A stretch of 31,719 nt of DNA from a virus: positions 1 to 31,719 of IMG/VR virus record IMGVR_UViG_3300046733_000115. One strand, written 5' to 3'. The notes below the pieces were generated by a model. It was given only the letters and a program-made list of their open reading frames with translations. It was not told where the DNA came from and did not search any database. The position numbers and the translations under genes were made by a program. This document shows, in pieces, positions 1 through 8,395 of the stretch; positions within the stretch are counted from its first letter, which is position 1; each line of letters begins with the position of its first letter.

Positions 1-2
1 CG

Positions 3-236
3 GCTAGTTACCTAGATGGTTCTCCAGAGGCAGAGGAGAAGATAAAGAAGGCAGAGACTAAAGACCTAGCTAACCTGGCGGTAGCACAGGAGAAGCTACA
101 TAGAACCTTTGATAATGTGACAGGTAATAACATTCAGAAGATAGAGGTTAGACACATAACAACCCCAGAGGAGGCCATGAGTCTCATAGATTCGCTGCCA
201 GAGGCAGAAGTAATAGATATAGTAGAAGATGGCTAG
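3..236 (+). CDS. C-terminal fragment of an unknown protein (possible small terminase subunit)
   Basis: An open frame runs from the window edge to a TAG at 234-236, giving 77 visible residues; the start lies outside. The visible part is rich in Glu, Lys and Ala. It has a charged, probably helical stretch (residues 9-37) and ends in an acidic tail (...IVEDG). It overlaps the next gene by 8 bases, which suggests translational coupling. Lying just upstream of the large terminase, a small terminase subunit is a reasonable guess from phage gene order, but no DNA-binding motif is visible in this fragment, so function is inference only. Confidence 0.55.
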   Translation, partial: ASYLDGSPEAEEKIKKAETKDLANLAVAQEKLHRTFDNVTGNNIQKIEVRHITTPEEAMSLIDSLPEAEVIDIVEDG

Positions 237-483
237 GTCACTAATAGACGGAAGCTATGATCCCATCTACGATCAGGTTCGTGGCATACTGGGGGAGCAT
301 TTCGAGAACTACTGCTTCATTGTAATGGATGACCAGGGTGAACTATTTTATGACTACAACCACTTGCCAGCAGGTAGAATGCTTTTGCGTGAGATGCAAT
401 TGGAGATCAGCGATGATAATATAGAGATTGAGTGGGAGTTTGGGAGTGACCTAGATGAATTAGATGATGATGCAGTGGACTAA
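229..483 (+). CDS. Small acidic hypothetical protein upstream of terminase
   Basis: This 84-residue protein starts with an ATG overlapping the end of the preceding gene and runs 20 bases into the large terminase gene. It is strongly acidic, with a C-terminal run of Asp and Glu (residues 68-84), and has aromatic residues in the middle (FENYCFIVMDD). I see no signal peptide, membrane segment or metal site. I do not recognise the family. The tight overlaps on both sides place it in the packaging operon; an accessory role in packaging is only inferred from position. Confidence 0.7.
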   Translation: MARSLIDGSYDPIYDQVRGILGEHFENYCFIVMDDQGELFYDYNHLPAGRMLLREMQLEISDDNIEIEWEFGSDLDELDDDAVD

Positions 484-2101
484 GCACCCTACGATACCTA
501 CGCCCGACAAGGGCAGGCTAAAGGCTCTATTGGAATACAAGGGGGCGCAGGCTGTCTATGATATATGGAAGGCGCGTGAGGATGCTATTAAGCTAACTAT
601 AGACGATCCCCTGCGTCATGGGGTTAACTTAGTTAGCTGGGATAGGATTAGGTGGGCATTGTCTGAGTATAATGAGGTCTTGGTTCTTGGTGGTAACCGT
701 GGTGCTAAGACTACAGGTATGGCTAAGATATTTATGGAGTCCATTACCAAGCACATGGATGGACACGTAGTATTGTTCTCACAGAACGCTGACACGTCCG
801 TAAAGGTTCAGCAGGCTGCCATGTGGGAGTTTATGCCCAGGGAGTTTAAACGTAAGACTAAGGGCATCGAGGGCTACATTAACTACTCTATGCAGAATGG
901 TTTCACTGGTCAGTCTTTTATTTTCCCAGATACCAGGACTCGTGTGGACTTCAAGACCTATACGCAGTTTAGTAATAACCATACCATCTTGGAGGGTTTT
1001 GAGTTTGGGTTTCCCAATCTAGGCAACCACCCTGAGAATGTAGGTATTGGTAATGATGAGTATCTAGGGGACTCTACGCTTATCAACACACAGCGTTTCC
1101 GTCTAGCTACTAGGGACTCCAAGCTAGTCACAGGGTTTACCCCTATTGATGGCTACACAGAACTCATAGCTGACTACCTAAGAGATGCAGAGATTCTAGA
1201 GACTAAACACGCAGAGCTACTAGATGAGCCTGTAGCTGTTAAGCAGTATAGTGTAAACAGGGATGCCGGCATTGTGTATCTGCACACAGACGAGAACCCC
1301 TTTGGTGGCTACGATCGTATAGCTAAAGACTTAAAGGGCAGACCTAGGGAAGAGATATTAACTCGTGCTTACGGAGTTCCTGTTAAGTCTATGACTACCC
1401 TGTTCCCGTTATTTAGCACTAAGGTTCATGTAACAGACGAACTGCCTACAATTACCAAGGAAACCCACACTGTATACCAGGTAGTTGACCCTGCTGGTGC
1501 TAGGAACTATGTGGCTATATGGGCTGCGGTAGACAAGCAAGGGTTTATTACTATCCTACGTGAGTGGCCTGACAGAGACAGCTATGGAGAATGGGCATTG
1601 TCTGGTGATCCTAAGTGGAGGTTTGGTCCAGCAGCTAAGAAGATGGGACACGACATCCAGGCATATATAGAAGAGTTCAGGGATATAGAGAGCGACTTGG
1701 GAGTAGAGGTGTTTGAGCGTATAGGTGACTCTCGTTTCTTTGCAAGAGAGAATGAGGACAACACAGATCTGTTTGAAAGCTTTGCTTCTAAGGGAATGTT
1801 CTTTATACCCTCAAGCGGAGCAGACATTGAGACGGGGCTGTCTGGTTTAGACGAATGGATGCTATACAATCCTAGCGCAGAGGTAGATGATGCTAATAAG
1901 CCAATACTCAAAATACACTCATCCTGTGGCAATTTAATACAAAGTTTAATTAACTGGGGACATAAAGGAAAGATAGATGAACCATTGAAAGACTGGATTG
2001 ACCTTCTGCGTTATCTACGCATGGCAAATGATGGCTATGGTCCAGACTATGTTTCTGACACTTCTATGAACACAACAAGAAAATCCGAGGGAGGATACTA
2101 A
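464..2101 (+). CDS. terL: Terminase large subunit (packaging ATPase and nuclease)
   Basis: This is the motor protein that translocates DNA into the prohead and cuts the concatemer. The 545 residues are a normal family length. The ATPase half shows a Walker A, GGNRGAKTT (residues 76-84), a probable Walker B/catalytic pair D198-E199, and a coupling motif TGFTP (223-227). The nuclease half shows the three acidic positions of the RNase H-like fold: D342 in VDPAG, D422 in GDSR, and D513 in KDWIDLL. Three consecutive ATGs at 464, 467 and 470 make the exact start uncertain; the first is given. It ends one base into the next gene. Identity is well supported; the packaging strategy (cos or headful) cannot be read from it. 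Confidence 0.95.
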   Translation: MMMQWTKHPTIPTPDKGRLKALLEYKGAQAVYDIWKAREDAIKLTIDDPLRHGVNLVSWDRIRWALSEYNEVLVLGGNRGAKTTGMAKIFMESITKHMDGHVVLFSQNADTSVKVQQAAMWEFMPREFKRKTKGIEGYINYSMQNGFTGQSFIFPDTRTRVDFKTYTQFSNNHTILEGFEFGFPNLGNHPENVGIGNDEYLGDSTLINTQRFRLATRDSKLVTGFTPIDGYTELIADYLRDAEILETKHAELLDEPVAVKQYSVNRDAGIVYLHTDENPFGGYDRIAKDLKGRPREEILTRAYGVPVKSMTTLFPLFSTKVHVTDELPTITKETHTVYQVVDPAGARNYVAIWAAVDKQGFITILREWPDRDSYGEWALSGDPKWRFGPAAKKMGHDIQAYIEEFRDIESDLGVEVFERIGDSRFFARENEDNTDLFESFASKGMFFIPSSGADIETGLSGLDEWMLYNPSAEVDDANKPILKIHSSCGNLIQSLINWGHKGKIDEPLKDWIDLLRYLRMANDGYGPDYVSDTSMNTTRKSEGGY

Positions 2102-2505
2102 TGGCGAAGAAAAGATTATTCCAAATAGCAAAGGAATGTGGAGTTCCTTTTGAAGAGGCTCTAGAGCTGGCGTTTCAGCATCTAGAAGAAGACATGATTA
2201 CAGGCTCAAAGCATTTAACATGGATTAACGAAAAGGGGCAGGAGATATTAGATGATGTCATACCTATGCCCGATGTTTCAGCCGACAAAGAAGATGAGGA
2301 GCCAAACAGATTAATATACAGGGGGAAAGTTTTAAGGGAATGTCCGAACCCTATGTATGTTGCCGTTCACCACCGAGAACGCTTCTGCAAAGTTAACGTA
2401 AAGATTACCCGAAGGATGCAAGGACAGCTAATCGGGAAGATGATTTATTTTGAAGAAATTAAGAATGGAGACATAACCAGCTATCATTGGATAAAAAAGA
2501 TTTGA
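2101..2505 (+). CDS. Small protein with HTH / IF2-N-like N-terminus
   Basis: The 134-residue protein starts at an ATG sharing one base with the terminase stop (TAATG), with a GGGAGGA Shine-Dalgarno just upstream. Residues 1-50 (KRLFQIAKECGVPFEEAL and on to EILDDVI) look like the short helical IF2 N-terminal-like module: a helix, the 'AKECGVP' turn, and a second helix. Residues 70-134 form a separate basic domain (RLIYRGKVLREC..., CKVNVKITRRMQGQLIGKMI) that may be a small beta fold. It lies between terminase and portal. A nucleic-acid-binding role in packaging is possible but not shown. The family is not recognised with certainty. Confidence 0.75.
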   Translation: MAKKRLFQIAKECGVPFEEALELAFQHLEEDMITGSKHLTWINEKGQEILDDVIPMPDVSADKEDEEPNRLIYRGKVLRECPNPMYVAVHHRERFCKVNVKITRRMQGQLIGKMIYFEEIKNGDITSYHWIKKI

Positions 2506-2531
2506 TAGATATGATAAACTAATAAATACCA

Positions 2532-4622
2532 ATGTTAAGCGATAAAATTTCCGAGGAACTAACTTACGTCGGCAAAGAACCAAGTGTTCAGGCTCTGCGT
2601 CAAGCATACAATCAAACCGTAAATGAGCTAGACTCTTATTTCGATCTATGTCGTAGTAGTTACGACGACAGACGTAATTGGTGGCCAGGCAAGAGCCGTG
2701 ACCTGCGTAAGCATGGCTCAGACGCTTTCCCGTGGGAGGGTGCAGCGGACATGGAGTCCCACGTCATAGATGAGCGTGTTACCAAGTTGGTATCATTGTT
2801 TATTTCTTCAATGAAGCGGGCTAACGTCAGGGCTTACCCTGTAGAGATGGGAGACATTGCCCGTTCTAAGATAGTATCTAACTTCCTCAAGTGGATGGTA
2901 TCTAGTGGTTACATCCCTCGCTTTGCTCAGGAGATGGAGCTAGGAGCCAACTATATGTTGGAACGTGGTTTATTAATTACTTACGTAGGATGGCACAGGG
3001 AAGACCGACGCTTCCTCCAGAAGCTAGACATTGATCAGATTGCTCAAATGTCCCCAGAGCTTGCTGCTATTATCTTAGAAGGCAATGATGACGATCAAAT
3101 CATCCAGCTTATAAAAACAACTTTTGACGGTGTAACTGACCGTAAAGCCAAGAGAGCACTCAAAGAAATACGTAAAAGCGGAGTCACGGAGCTTCCGGTA
3201 GTGCGCCGTCAAATTGATGTTCCAGATGTAAAGACACTAGCACCTGATGGAGACTTCATGTTCCCAGCTTATGTCACCGATCCTCAACGCTCACCATATT
3301 GCTTCTGGCGCACATACTACACAGCTCAAGAACTAGAAAACAAAGTTGTTACCGACGGATGGGACGAAGACTTTGTAGACTACATGATCGAGCATTACCG
3401 TGGAGTAAACATTGATTCTATTGAGCGCGAGCAGGAAGGTCGTCGTTCTATCAGTCTTACAGATTCTGCATACGAGGCTGATGAACTTATCGAGATTGTC
3501 CATTGCTATCAACGCTTAGTTGACTCAGAGGACAGCTGTGAGGGCATCTATGAAACCGTCATGCACAAAGACTTTGATGGTAACGAAGGACTAGGAGTTC
3601 CAAGCTACGCTAAGTTTAGCCTCATGAATGGCTACGAGGACTACCCAGTTGTAGTTACAAAGCTATCAGAGGACAGCAAGCGTTTGTATGATACGCAGAC
3701 TATACCTGATGTATTACGTGGCATTCAGCAGCAAGTAAAGGTAGAGCGCGACTCTCGCATTGACCGCAACAGTCTGGCTACCCTTCCACCAATTATGCAC
3801 CCTGTAGGTAATGCACCTAAAGACTGGGGACCCGGTAGATATATACCATACCGACGCAAGGGCGAGTTTGAGTTTGGTCCTACCCCAAACTTTAATCAAG
3901 GTTCTTTAGAAATGGAACAAACTATGGAGCGACAAGCCAACGCATTAGTGGGGTTAGATTATGAAGACCCCATGAGCCAAATGCGTAGGCAGTTCCTAGT
4001 AGACAAGTTCTTAGCTCACTGCGCTAATGTTTTAAAGCTAGCATATCGCTGCTTCCAAAGATTTGGACCAGACAGTATCTTCTTTAGAGTTACGGGTAGT
4101 CCAGACCCTCAGGTCTTCGACAAGGGTAATCCAGACGAAAACTTTGACATCTTAATTGATTATGATGTGTTAAACTCTGACCCAGAGGCTCAAGAAAATA
4201 AACTAAACCAGTTGGTTTCATTGACTCAGTTAGACATGAACGGCAGGATCAGCATTGATCGTCTGCTTGAGGTAGCCGCTAGTAGCATTGATCCAACCCT
4301 TGCAGACGCAGTATTGCAACCAGTAGAGGAAGCTCAAGAGCAAATTGTTAAGCAAGTTACAGATGACTTGACAAAAATCTTTGCAGGCATTGAAATGCCG
4401 GCTCGTCCAAATGGTGGTCAGATTGCAATGCAAGTTATTGAGCAATATGCGTCTCAGCCAGATGTAGCACAAAGAATAGAACAAGATGAAGCATTCCGAG
4501 CTAGAATGGAGAAATACCAAGGTCAGTATATGTTTGCTATGCAGCAAATGGAGAATGCCCAGATTGGTAGAATTGGCACAAACCCCGCTCAAATGGGTGA
4601 CGTGGATACTCAAAGCATCTAG
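2532..4622 (+). CDS. Portal protein (head-tail connector dodecamer)
   Basis: At 696 residues this is the size of podovirus-type portal proteins, and it lies between terminase and scaffold/capsid as expected. The portal forms the ring at one capsid vertex through which DNA passes and docks terminase. Visible features are an N-terminal aromatic/charged region (RRNWWPGKSRDLRKHGSDAFPWEGA, residues about 47-71), a long mixed alpha/beta core, and a C-terminal helical extension (after about residue 560) rich in Gln and Glu that ends in MQQMENAQIGRIG, which would suit the barrel of long portals. There is no single diagnostic motif. The call rests on length, position and overall resemblance. Confidence 0.85.
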   Translation: MLSDKISEELTYVGKEPSVQALRQAYNQTVNELDSYFDLCRSSYDDRRNWWPGKSRDLRKHGSDAFPWEGAADMESHVIDERVTKLVSLFISSMKRANVRAYPVEMGDIARSKIVSNFLKWMVSSGYIPRFAQEMELGANYMLERGLLITYVGWHREDRRFLQKLDIDQIAQMSPELAAIILEGNDDDQIIQLIKTTFDGVTDRKAKRALKEIRKSGVTELPVVRRQIDVPDVKTLAPDGDFMFPAYVTDPQRSPYCFWRTYYTAQELENKVVTDGWDEDFVDYMIEHYRGVNIDSIEREQEGRRSISLTDSAYEADELIEIVHCYQRLVDSEDSCEGIYETVMHKDFDGNEGLGVPSYAKFSLMNGYEDYPVVVTKLSEDSKRLYDTQTIPDVLRGIQQQVKVERDSRIDRNSLATLPPIMHPVGNAPKDWGPGRYIPYRRKGEFEFGPTPNFNQGSLEMEQTMERQANALVGLDYEDPMSQMRRQFLVDKFLAHCANVLKLAYRCFQRFGPDSIFFRVTGSPDPQVFDKGNPDENFDILIDYDVLNSDPEAQENKLNQLVSLTQLDMNGRISIDRLLEVAASSIDPTLADAVLQPVEEAQEQIVKQVTDDLTKIFAGIEMPARPNGGQIAMQVIEQYASQPDVAQRIEQDEAFRARMEKYQGQYMFAMQQMENAQIGRIGTNPAQMGDVDTQSI

Positions 4623-4653
4623 CATTTGTTTATTATTCTTAAACTATAACGCA

Positions 4654-5181
4654 ATGGCGGATAATAAAACACCTACCGAGTTTGCAAATCGCAGACTTCA
4701 GGAGCAAAGATCGCGTAATTACTACGATATGTTGTCTTTGAACGAGGGCAACCTACCAGGTGTTTACGAGGACAGTAAGGGCAATCGCACAATAGGCATT
4801 GGATTTAATCTTGAAGATGCTGGTAACCGTAATTTCTTAAAGCAACAGGGTATTGATATAAACGAATTGTTTGCGGGTCGAGAGCTATCGGATAGAGAAA
4901 CAAAAACTCTTTATAACCATAGCCTAACCCAAGCATTCAATGATGCACAGCAGTATGATCCTGGCTTTGCTCAAAGACCTGAAGCGGTTAAGATGACGCT
5001 CGTTGACATGGCATTTAACTTGGGTTTAACTAAACTTAACAAGTTTGAGAAAATGAAGGAAGGTTTAATGAACAACGACTATCAGACCGCCGCAGACGAG
5101 ATGGTTAATAGCCTTTGGTATAATCAAGTTAAGTCTCGTGGACCAAGAATGGTTAACGTAATGCGTTCTGCAGCTAGATAA
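4654..5181 (+). CDS. T4-type lysozyme (glycoside hydrolase 24-like)
   Basis: The enzyme cleaves the glycan backbone of peptidoglycan. From the ATG at 4654 it is 175 residues. The T4 lysozyme catalytic triad spacing is preserved: E31 in LNEGN, D40 in YEDSKG and T46 in NRTIGIGF, that is Glu-9-Asp-6-Thr, matching T4 E11/D20/T26. The C-terminal half has the usual helical core (KMTLVDMAFNLG, residues about 112-123). I prefer 4654 over an upstream in-frame start at 4486 because the extra 56 residues overlap the portal gene and do not belong to the family. There is no signal peptide. It lies inside the head module, between portal and scaffold, and away from the membrane proteins at 10.7-11.4 kb, so it may act as a virion-borne lysozyme rather than a classical endolysin. 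Confidence 0.88.
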   Translation: MADNKTPTEFANRRLQEQRSRNYYDMLSLNEGNLPGVYEDSKGNRTIGIGFNLEDAGNRNFLKQQGIDINELFAGRELSDRETKTLYNHSLTQAFNDAQQYDPGFAQRPEAVKMTLVDMAFNLGLTKLNKFEKMKEGLMNNDYQTAADEMVNSLWYNQVKSRGPRMVNVMRSAAR

Positions 5182-5184
5182 TTT

Positions 5185-5400
5185 ATGGAAGAAGATATTC
5201 AGACCCTCGCTAACTACGAAGCCTTTGCTCGTTTTATTTATTCTATTGAAGCAGCGCGTGAAGAAGTTATTGCCGACATGGCAAACTCATCAACGGAAGT
5301 AATACAGCAATTGAGTGGCCGTATTCTAGCCTATGATGACATCCTAAAGATGGTAAACTGGGACGATCTTCGTGCTCGTCATAGCCAGCAACTTGCATAG
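5185..5400 (+). CDS. Small conserved head-module protein
   Basis: This 71-residue acidic, probably all-helical protein starts 3 bases after the lysozyme stop. The helix FARFIYSIEAAREEVIADMA is followed by the segment LSGRILAYDDILKMVNWDDLRARH, which recalls short proteins found next to portal or scaffold genes in podovirus-like genomes. I know of no assigned function. The tight spacing puts it in the head-assembly operon, so a role in capsid assembly is the natural guess. There are no cysteines, membrane segments or metal-binding motifs. Confidence 0.75.
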   Translation: MEEDIQTLANYEAFARFIYSIEAAREEVIADMANSSTEVIQQLSGRILAYDDILKMVNWDDLRARHSQQLA

Positions 5401-5441
5401 GATGTTACAATGAATTTATCGCAATCATCCAGCGTATACGG

Positions 5442-6554
5442 ATGGACGAAATTATGACAGAAGATCACTCAAGCGACATCGCCGAGTCGTTAACAAATTC
5501 GGTGGCAACAAACATATCAGTGTCCGAGCTTGCCGCTCGACGCTTAGGTGCTAGCCAAGCATCCGAACCAACGGAGGAAGTCGAACAGACTGAAGAAGTT
5601 GTCGAGGAAGCGGAAGTTGCATCAGATGAATTGGAAGAAACAGAGGAAGTTGTAGAGGAATCAGAAGAGAGTTCTGAAACCGAAGCAGAGTCTGAAGTGC
5701 CTTCTGAAGACGTTCTTTCACAGATTGACCTCGATGAAATGTCGGAAGATGACCTTAGCGAGCTTGGTAAGAAGCTTGGCAGTAAAGCTGTTGAACGGTT
5801 TGGAAAACTAACCGCACAACGCAAAGCTGCTGAAGAAGAATTACAAAAGCTACGTTCAAGCATAGAAGCAAATTCTGCCAATCCACTTAAAGGAAATCAG
5901 CCAATTAAAAATAATCCCTATGGTAACATTGATACCCTAGAAGGAATTAAAAATAAAGCTGACGAAATAAATGGGATTGTAGAGTGGGCTGAAGATGTAT
6001 TGTTCAATGCTGATGGTTATGGTCCCGACGACGTAGTAACTGAAGTTGAAGGCAAGGAATTAACCAAGGCTGATATACGCAAGAGCTTGCTCAATGCACG
6101 TAAAAGCCGCGATAAGTTCCTTCCCGCACAACTAAATGTTTTGCAAGCCAGAGAGCAAGGCTATCAACTCAAAGGTGCTTTTGAACAAAAAGCACAAGAA
6201 GAATTGTCCTGGCTACAAGGTGAAGACAATGATACTCGTAGGCAATTTGAAGCTATGGTAAATGATCCACGCTTTGCCGAACTAGAGGGTGCAGTTGCAC
6301 CTGAAATTTCAGCACAGCTTTCATATATCATGGCTCACGCTGCTAACAGTTTGTATGGTCGCAAGCCAGTTACAGAATCCAAACAATCCGCTAGATTGAA
6401 TCCACCAAAGCAACCAACTGGTGCAGGTGCTCAATCAGAACGGAAGGTAGATTCTAGGGTCAAGAAAGTAAACGAATATAAAAATCAATTCAGTAAAACA
6501 GGCAGCAAGAGTGATTTTGTAACTCTCAGAACCCTACAATTACAAAACCGATAA
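5442..6554 (+). CDS. Scaffold / capsid assembly protein
   Basis: The protein has 370 residues and lies immediately upstream of the major capsid gene. The N-terminal third is an extremely acidic low-complexity region (residues about 44-90, repeated EE(V/A)VEE-type units), followed by predicted helix/coiled coil (LTAQRKAAEEELQKLRSS, about 122-139), a central helical part and a basic Lys/Arg-rich C-terminus (from about 315). An acidic N-terminus and a basic C-terminal capsid-binding tail are typical of T7 gp9-type scaffolds. It would direct prohead assembly and then leave. An in-frame ATG at 5454 could also be the start. The call is by architecture and position. Confidence 0.85.
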   Translation: MDEIMTEDHSSDIAESLTNSVATNISVSELAARRLGASQASEPTEEVEQTEEVVEEAEVASDELEETEEVVEESEESSETEAESEVPSEDVLSQIDLDEMSEDDLSELGKKLGSKAVERFGKLTAQRKAAEEELQKLRSSIEANSANPLKGNQPIKNNPYGNIDTLEGIKNKADEINGIVEWAEDVLFNADGYGPDDVVTEVEGKELTKADIRKSLLNARKSRDKFLPAQLNVLQAREQGYQLKGAFEQKAQEELSWLQGEDNDTRRQFEAMVNDPRFAELEGAVAPEISAQLSYIMAHAANSLYGRKPVTESKQSARLNPPKQPTGAGAQSERKVDSRVKKVNEYKNQFSKTGSKSDFVTLRTLQLQNR

Positions 6555-6565
6555 ATTAATATACA

Positions 6566-7561
6566 ATGTCATTTACAAATACATTTGATACTACAAATAC
6601 AGGGTCGGCTGTTTCTAACCGCGAAGACTTGACTGATGTCTTGACTATCCTCGCTCCAGAAGAAACTCCAATCCTCTCGTCCGCCGATAAGAAAAAAGCT
6701 TCCTCAACATTCGTTGAATGGACAGTTGACAGTCTTGCGGCTCCTAGCACTGCCGGTATTTCCGAAGGTGCTGATGTCACAGCTTTCACTGACCAGTTCG
6801 CTGGCCGTGCAAAGCTTGGTAACCGCGTTCAAAAGTTCCGCCGTGACTACATGGTATCCGATATGCAAGAAGCTGTCGATTCCGTAGGTCCTGCTAAGAT
6901 TGCCCAGGCTGAAGCTAAAGCTATCCGTGAGCTAAAGCGCGACATTGAAGCAACTCTTGCTTCTGCTAACACTCAAGCTACTGAAAACGGTGCTGGCACA
7001 GCCAACGCTCTTGGTGGTCTTGGTGATTGGATTCAAAATGCTGCTGGTTCTGCTAATGTTCCTGCTGCGTTCCAAACACCTGCCGCAAGTATTGTTGATG
7101 CTGGTGCTACTCTTAGCGAGAGCGAGTTCAACGGCCTAATCACTTCTATCTTCGGAGTTACTGGTTCAACCAATAATCTTATGCTTATTGCTGACACCAC
7201 TCTTCGTTCAGACATCAGTGACTTCGCTCGCACAACTGCTTCTGCTACAGACAATGTTCGCTCTGTGAACTACGACGGTAACAGCGGTGAAATCAAGCTA
7301 TCCGTTGATCTCTATCAAAGTGATCATGGTATCGTATCCATCGTTAACGGTAACCCAGACTGTATGCCAACTCAAGGCGGCACAGCAGGCATGATGGGCT
7401 ACTTGGTTAACCCTGAGTACTATGGTGTCCACGAACTCATCCCAATGGGAAGCACACGTCTTCCTAATCTTGGTGGTGGCGAACGTGGTTTCGTTGATTG
7501 CGCTTTGACCCTCGGTGTATACCACCCTGGTGCTCACGGTAAGATCGTTGATCCTTCATAA
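6566..7561 (+). CDS. Major capsid protein, SU10/DUF5309-like HK97 fold
   Basis: The protein has 331 residues, follows the scaffold gene and resembles the SU10-type (DUF5309) major capsid family. It has an N-terminal arm with the TPILSSADKKKASSTFVEW region (about residues 38-56), a FRRDYMVSDMQEAVDSVG segment (about 92-109), a long helix of charged residues (about 110-135, the spine-helix position), a Gly/Ala-rich middle, and the C-terminal stretch GVHELIPMGSTRLPNLGGGERG (about 292-313). It uses a restricted, regular codon set compared with neighbouring genes, as expected for the most abundant virion protein. The gene has no clear Shine-Dalgarno sequence; an AT-rich leader precedes the ATG. Confidence 0.9.
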   Translation: MSFTNTFDTTNTGSAVSNREDLTDVLTILAPEETPILSSADKKKASSTFVEWTVDSLAAPSTAGISEGADVTAFTDQFAGRAKLGNRVQKFRRDYMVSDMQEAVDSVGPAKIAQAEAKAIRELKRDIEATLASANTQATENGAGTANALGGLGDWIQNAAGSANVPAAFQTPAASIVDAGATLSESEFNGLITSIFGVTGSTNNLMLIADTTLRSDISDFARTTASATDNVRSVNYDGNSGEIKLSVDLYQSDHGIVSIVNGNPDCMPTQGGTAGMMGYLVNPEYYGVHELIPMGSTRLPNLGGGERGFVDCALTLGVYHPGAHGKIVDPS

Positions 7562-7583
7562 TTAACCAAGGAGATATAATACT

Positions 7584-8042
7584 ATGGCTAAATTAACCGT
7601 AAATGAAGCAAGTGGTGATTTCACTCACGTACTTGTTCTATCCGCTCAAGACATCGTTAACGCAAGCACTAATCAAACTGTCTGGGGACAAATCCCAGCC
7701 GGTGGTGCAGTTGACGTTGCCTTCGCTGTTGAGTCTGTAGCTCTTGTTGGAGCTTCTGACATCACCCTTGAAGTTGGTACTGGAACTGACGACGACACAC
7801 TTATCGATAGCTTCGACATCGACGCTAACGCGGGTGCTACTGCATACAACACTGGAACAGACTTCATTCAAGCTAATGGAGACACAACAGTTAAAGCAGG
7901 AGCTTCTCCTGTTGCTGGTTCTGGTGGTGCTGCTGCAACCAATCTTATCTACAAGTTTGGTGGTACAGTTGCTAACCTTACTGCTGGTGAAGTTATCATT
8001 GGTGTTCGTGTATTCGACCCAATCCGCTTCTCTGCAAGCTAA
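7584..8042 (+). CDS. Probable capsid decoration / head-stabilising protein
   Basis: This 152-residue protein follows the major capsid gene and has the best Shine-Dalgarno in the late region (AAGGAG, 7569-7574). It is rich in Ala, Gly, Val and Thr with alternating polar and hydrophobic residues, suggesting a beta-sandwich, and lacks cysteine, Lys-rich tails or membrane segments. It shares the capsid gene's regular codon use, consistent with high expression, and it is the last gene before the terminator at 8056. Position and composition suit a capsid decoration protein; the sequence gives no direct proof. Confidence 0.75.
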   Translation: MAKLTVNEASGDFTHVLVLSAQDIVNASTNQTVWGQIPAGGAVDVAFAVESVALVGASDITLEVGTGTDDDTLIDSFDIDANAGATAYNTGTDFIQANGDTTVKAGASPVAGSGGAAATNLIYKFGGTVANLTAGEVIIGVRVFDPIRFSAS

Positions 8043-8055
8043 TTAAATACTGGTT

Positions 8056-8083
8056 GGGGGGGCGCAAGCCCCCCTGCCTTTTT
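8056..8083 (+). terminator. Intrinsic terminator after capsid genes
   Basis: A 7-bp perfect GC stem (8057-8063 with 8068-8074) is closed by a GCAA tetraloop and followed by TGCCTTTTT. It ends just before the next gene's ATG at 8087. It would end or reduce transcription after the major capsid and decoration genes, a common way to keep their mRNA more abundant than that of downstream genes. Confidence 0.92.
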
Positions 8084-8086
8084 AAT

Positions 8087-8395
8087 ATGGATATTATCAT
8101 TCCCAACATCAAGAAATACTCCGATGGAGAAATTGATCGAGCCTTTATGAAGGAGATCAAAACTGGTTTTAATCTGGAAAAACAGACTGAACAAAAGAGA
8201 GTTGCACAAGCAGCAAAAGAAGCAAAAGAACTAAGAGGAAAGACCCACCCGGTATTAGGTAAGCCAGTTGCTACTATGCCCGCGAGAGAGTTCTTCCGTC
8301 TTACAAAGAAGTATGGTCAAGAGACTGTGCATTCTAAAGAATTTTTAAAATACTACAACAAAAAGTTTCCTGAACTAAGCCCCAACAAAATATAA
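8087..8395 (+). CDS. Small basic hypothetical protein after the capsid terminator
   Basis: From ATG 8087 the protein has 102 residues. An alternative TTG start at 8054 would place the first codons inside the terminator hairpin, so 8087 is preferred. It is Lys-rich: a helical charged region (residues 15-50, KEIKTGFNLEKQ...KEAKELRG) is followed by KTHPVLGKPVATMPAREFFRLTKK and a YYNKKFPEL tail. I do not recognise a function. It overlaps the next gene by one base (TAATG), so it belongs to the connector operon and may be a minor structural or assembly protein. Confidence 0.75.
   Translation: MDIIIPNIKKYSDGEIDRAFMKEIKTGFNLEKQTEQKRVAQAAKEAKELRGKTHPVLGKPVATMPAREFFRLTKKYGQETVHSKEFLKYYNKKFPELSPNKI

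Noticed and set aside
4486-4653. In-frame upstream extension of the lysozyme
   Set aside because: It overlaps the portal gene end by over 130 bases and adds residues unlike the family; ATG 4654 fits.
5465-5881. 138-codon minus-strand Ser-rich frame
   Set aside because: It is a shadow of the Glu-rich scaffold codons (GAA/GAG read as TTC/CTC and Ser codons).
8054-8086. TTG start and 11 extra codons before the 102-residue gene
   Set aside because: The codons lie inside the terminator hairpin; ATG 8087 is better.
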